Source of the DNA: Hesseltinella vesiculosa
Lineage: Eukaryota; Mucoromycota; Mucoromycetes; Mucorales; Cunninghamellaceae
Direction: 5' to 3'
Length of the DNA stretch: 64,000 nt
Assembly (NCBI GenBank): GCA_002104935.1
Contig: MCGT01000003.1
Coordinates: 806,001-870,000 of the forward strand
Part shown: positions 61,016-64,000 of the stretch, piece by piece
Layout of the letters: every line of letters starts with the position of its first letter
Numbering within the stretch: position 1 is the first letter of the stretch
Notes under the pieces: generated by a model
Told to the model about the DNA's origin: nothing
What the model saw: the letters and a program-made list of their open reading frames with translations, nothing else
The model's database searches: none
Translations under genes and position numbers: made by a program

Positions 61016-63197
61016 ATGCTTCCAGCTTCGCTTTTTAATGCCTCCAGCCTAAAGGCAAGTCATTTGAAGAAAGGTAAAGAGAAAGAGAGTGGATGGGATG
61101 ACTTGGCGGCTGACGATTGGCTGCTTCTGTTCCATTCGTACTTGCTAGGAAAGGAGCCCATGCCAACGCACGCGCGTGGCACAGCAATAACACCATCGCA
61201 GGAGGGCACCAGCCAGCTGACATTCACCGACAGCTCAAGCAGTGGTAGCGATGTGGAGAGCCACTCTGTCCTGTCAAGCAATGATCCATCAAGCTATCCA
61301 ATGTCTAGCGATCCTCGCCATTACTATTATGCCATGCAGGCCGAGATCAATGTGCATGCAAAAGAGGTAAAAATGGGAAATCGAAAAAGAGAGGCTAAAG
61401 CATGACACTCTTGATTGTAGATTAGCCGCCTGGAAAGAAAGCGGCAACGCTATATGAAAAAACTGCGCAGCGTGGACAAGAAAATCAAAGACCGGGTGCA
61501 AGGATTGGTCTACCATACCGGCATGTCATGGGCGCCTCTGTCCATTCCCAAAAAGCGCCGCCGAACGTCCAAGGGTGCGTCATCTTCTGTGCTGAGCCAA
61601 CAGACGCCAGTGGCTCTTGATCTTGGGACATCCATGCTGAAGCAGCCAGAGCCTGTGCCGACGACGCGTTCGTCAAAAGGAAAGCCCAATGCAATGACAG
61701 CCATCTGTTCAACTCCCAGCGAACAGTCTTCCAGGATCAAGACACTTGCCAGCAACCAGCTAGACACTGCCAAAGTCGGGCCTTCGGATGGCTGTCCACC
61801 GTCTTCTCTGACCCGGCTGTCGCCTCAGGTACTCTTCGCCAGCGAACATTTCACCATGTTCTCGCACACCAGCACCGAGACGGTCAACGAAAGCTTCGAA
61901 ACGAAACCTCGCGGCCTGTTCTGCCAGCCTTCTTCGCCTTCCTCCGGCCCCTTTTCGAACCTCATGGCTGGTGTCTCGATGGATGGGGTGGTGCAATACT
62001 GGTAACGCAAGGCACGAAGAGCCGAGACTGCCAATGCTGAACAACCCTTTTTTTTTTGTAGGGATACGGCGACACGTCAGCAAGTTGGCTGTGTGCAGCG
62101 GGAAAAGCTGTGGCTGGATTCCTTTGTGGGTGGAGCACTCTGGCTGTCGCCCGATGTGTTTGTCGTTGGCTCGCCCAAGGCGTCGAAAACGCCGCTGAAA
62201 TTCCTGCGCCTTCATGAAAAACAAAAGGCAAGAGCCTTCGACTGTAAATGCCACCTGACTTTTTTTTCTCCATAGACACTTTGCACTTCCGTTTACGACA
62301 TCACGGCGCCGAAGGAGTCGGGTTGTAATGCCATGGCTAACCTGTCAGCCGGAACAAACTATGCGTTTGCCAAGGCCTATGATAAACAAGTGGTAATGCT
62401 GAGACGAGGAAAAGTGACGTAGGATCACCAACGCTGTTGGAGGTGACATAGGAACTTTGGAATGCCTCTTGGAAAGACCAAGCTTGGCACTGTACCATGG
62501 CCTCGGAGTATACCCATCATACGAATGAAGTGACGTCGCTGGTCTATGACCCATTTAGCCATCGTCTGATTTCGGGCGGCCGGGATCGTCAAGTGGTAGT
62601 GGAGGATGTGACGGTGGGCAGGAAGGTCATGGCCAGAAAATTACCCAAAGGCGCTGTCGTAAGGATCTTCAGGGAGGAGAGGAGCGTACTCAAGCGGCTT
62701 TATTTAGGTGACCAATGTGCTTTTCAATGAAGCTCTGCCCAGCATGGTGCTGATCACGTAAGGCTGAGACTGGGGATGAAAAATGAAAGCTGATGGTTTT
62801 TCTTTGGGGCTTTAGGACGGCGAGGTCGGAACAGCAGATGTGCCTGTTGGACGCGCGTTCGGGCCAGTTGGTGCATACGCTCGGCGACCGCACAAAGGAA
62901 AATCTGTCGAGATTCGTCAAGCCGGATTGGCACAGCAATGGCTATACGGTGGTGTGTGGCACTCAGTCGGCGCCTCAGCTCAACTTTTGGGATCTACGGT
63001 ATCAAAAGGTGGCTGAATCCACCTTTCGATTCACCTTGCCCCGTAAGTCCTGCTGTCCAGAGGAAATAAAAAAGACCTGATCTCTCTTTTTAGATGCTGC
63101 CTTGCAATGCAAATTCATGCCTGAAAAAAACACCATCGCTGTGGCAACATCCACACGCCAACTTCTTTGGATTGACTATTCACCCATGTCGGCTTGA
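61016..63197 (+). CDS. WD40-like protein with a basic coiled-coil N-terminus
   Basis: Eight exons: 61016-61366, 61421-62001, 62062-62227, 62276-62392, 62452-62658, 62708-62757, 62816-63042, 63094-63197; 600 aa. Residues 1-115 are Ser-rich and disordered; RLERKRQRYMKKLRSVDKKI (about 120-140) is a basic coiled coil. A second disordered region is followed by weak beta-propeller blades (SMDGVVQYWDTATRQQ, HRLISGGRDRQVVVEDV, QLNFWDLRYQK). I do not recognise the family. The start MLPASLF is the first in-frame ATG after a T-rich stretch. Intron 3 has a GC donor (62228). Confidence 0.78.
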
Positions 63198-63511
63198 ATC
63201 CGCTAGAAACACACACCTTTCGGTTTAACATAAAAGAAGGGGAGTGGATAATACAGTACTGTAATTTTTTTTAGTGAGAGAAAAGAGAGAGAGTTAAATA
63301 AGATACGGACAAAAAAAAAAGAAGAGATAAACATTTTTTACGAAGTCAAAAAAAGGGGGAGTGGATACGATTTTTAGCAAAAATAAAGGGAGAGGGGGCG
63401 GGGGGGAGACTATTCAGAGAGACGGGGAGTGATCAAGAGAGGGCAAAAAAAAATACTGTACAACAGGAATAGCATGAAGAAACAAGTGGTATCCAAGTAT
63501 CAAGAGAGAGG
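63198..63511. other. Convergent 3' region between the second WD40 gene and the KH-domain gene
   Basis: 314 bases, mostly purine-rich on the + strand with A and G runs (GGGGGCGGGGGGGAGA near 63395). No gene is seen. These are probably the two 3' untranslated regions. Confidence 0.45.
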
Positions 63512-64000
63512 TTAGTCTTGTTGGGCTTGATCTTCTTCAGTCAAGTCTTCTTGGATGACACCTTGGAGACGGCGTTCTTTTTCGCTTTCCAATTGGCCAT
63601 AGAGCAAGTAGAGGGCACGTTCGTTTGCTTCGGCGGTGCCTTGGATGGTGAACATACGTTCACCGGTTTCGTCGTGGGGGACCTTGGCGATGGAGATGCG
63701 TGAACCGGACAGGCGGCGGATCTCGGAGATCTTGGAACCAGCCTTACCGATGATGCAACCGACCATGTCACTGGGAATGGAGATGTGCTGGGTGCGGATG
63801 TTGGGGTCGTCCGCTAACAAGGGGGCGTTTGTGCTGGAGCGAGAGGCGCGGTGACCGTTGGCTTGTTGGGTAAAGTCGGAGCCGTTGCCGGTGCGGGGAA
63901 GAGAGGCGCGACGGTCGGTCAAGGGCATGGGGTTGCCATTGCCGTTCAAGGCGGGTTGTTGGAGCACGCTGGCCTTGCTGGGGTTGTAGAGAATGGTACC
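63512..64000 (-). CDS. C-terminal part of a KH-domain RNA-binding protein (PCBP/Rnc1/Hek2 type), cut by the window edge
   Basis: An open frame enters from the right edge and stops at 63512 (162 residues seen). After an Asn/Arg/Ser-rich linker comes a full KH domain: HISIPSDMVGCIIGKAGSKI with the GxxG loop GKAG, then ISEIRRLSGSRISI and ALYLLYGQLESEK. This is the pattern of the last KH domain of poly(C)-binding proteins and fungal Rnc1/Hek2/Pbp2. Such proteins control mRNA stability and translation. The tail is acidic and Gln-rich. Upstream KH domains would lie outside the window. Confidence 0.9.
   Translation of the reverse strand, partial: GTILYNPSKASVLQQPALNGNGNPMPLTDRRASLPRTGNGSDFTQQANGHRASRSSTNAPLLADDPNIRTQHISIPSDMVGCIIGKAGSKISEIRRLSGSRISIAKVPHDETGERMFTIQGTAEANERALYLLYGQLESEKERRLQGVIQEDLTEEDQAQQD

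Overview
The window is nuclear DNA of a filamentous fungus, most likely an early-diverging one (Mucoromycota, perhaps Mucorales). It is gene-dense, with short spliceosomal introns that often carry long A or T homopolymers. Fungal machinery is present (Rsc7/Npl6 family, PET117, MED7, an SPT5 with TP-rich C-terminal repeats). The phylum is inferred from general character, not from a marker I can place exactly. I could model 31 protein-coding genes, two of them cut by the window edges, and one clear tRNA. Exon borders were chosen by reading frame, splice-site context and remembered family conservation; no alignment was run.

Layout. 1-395 (-) is the start of a probable mitochondrial protein, followed by SPT5 (560-4263 +), a Q-rich protein (4921-7007 +), TAF5 (7261-10037 -), an m-AAA protease (10291-12765 -), the GPI ethanolamine-phosphate transferase MCD4/PIGN (12946-16269 +) and a small Med30-like protein (16342-16817 -). 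At 17016-23075 three possibly metabolic genes lie together: an O-methyltransferase (+), a fumarate-reductase/TcuA-like flavoprotein (-) and, divergent from it, an MFS anion transporter (+). A repeat-bearing gene-poor stretch (23076-25116) ends at tRNA-Ser(GCU). Then come MED7, an RNase D-like exonuclease, a probably myristoylated methyltransferase, a WD40 protein and mitochondrial LeuRS (34953-38365 -). A second gene-poor stretch (38366-41198) holds another repeat copy and a tRNA-like sequence.

The right third holds a Tyr/Pro-rich small protein, eL42, PET117, a ubiquitin-like-eS31 fusion, RSC7, a UBE2G2-type E2, an S9A oligopeptidase with a probable mitochondrial presequence, cytosolic IleRS, a citrate-carrier-like protein, a PPPDE peptidase, a SERF-like protein, casein kinase I, a coiled-coil protein, a second WD40 protein and, at the right edge, a KH-domain protein.

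Most genes are housekeeping and functionally independent. Transcription is well represented (SPT5, TAF5, MED7, possibly Med30, RSC7), as are mitochondrial functions (AAA protease, LeuRS, PET117, citrate carrier). The points most worth a second look are the diverged ubiquitin moiety on eS31, the divergent flavoprotein/MFS pair, six GC-AG introns, very small exons, a three-copy dispersed repeat, a degenerate second exonuclease-like domain, and a CC-rich alternative frame at the end of casein kinase I.
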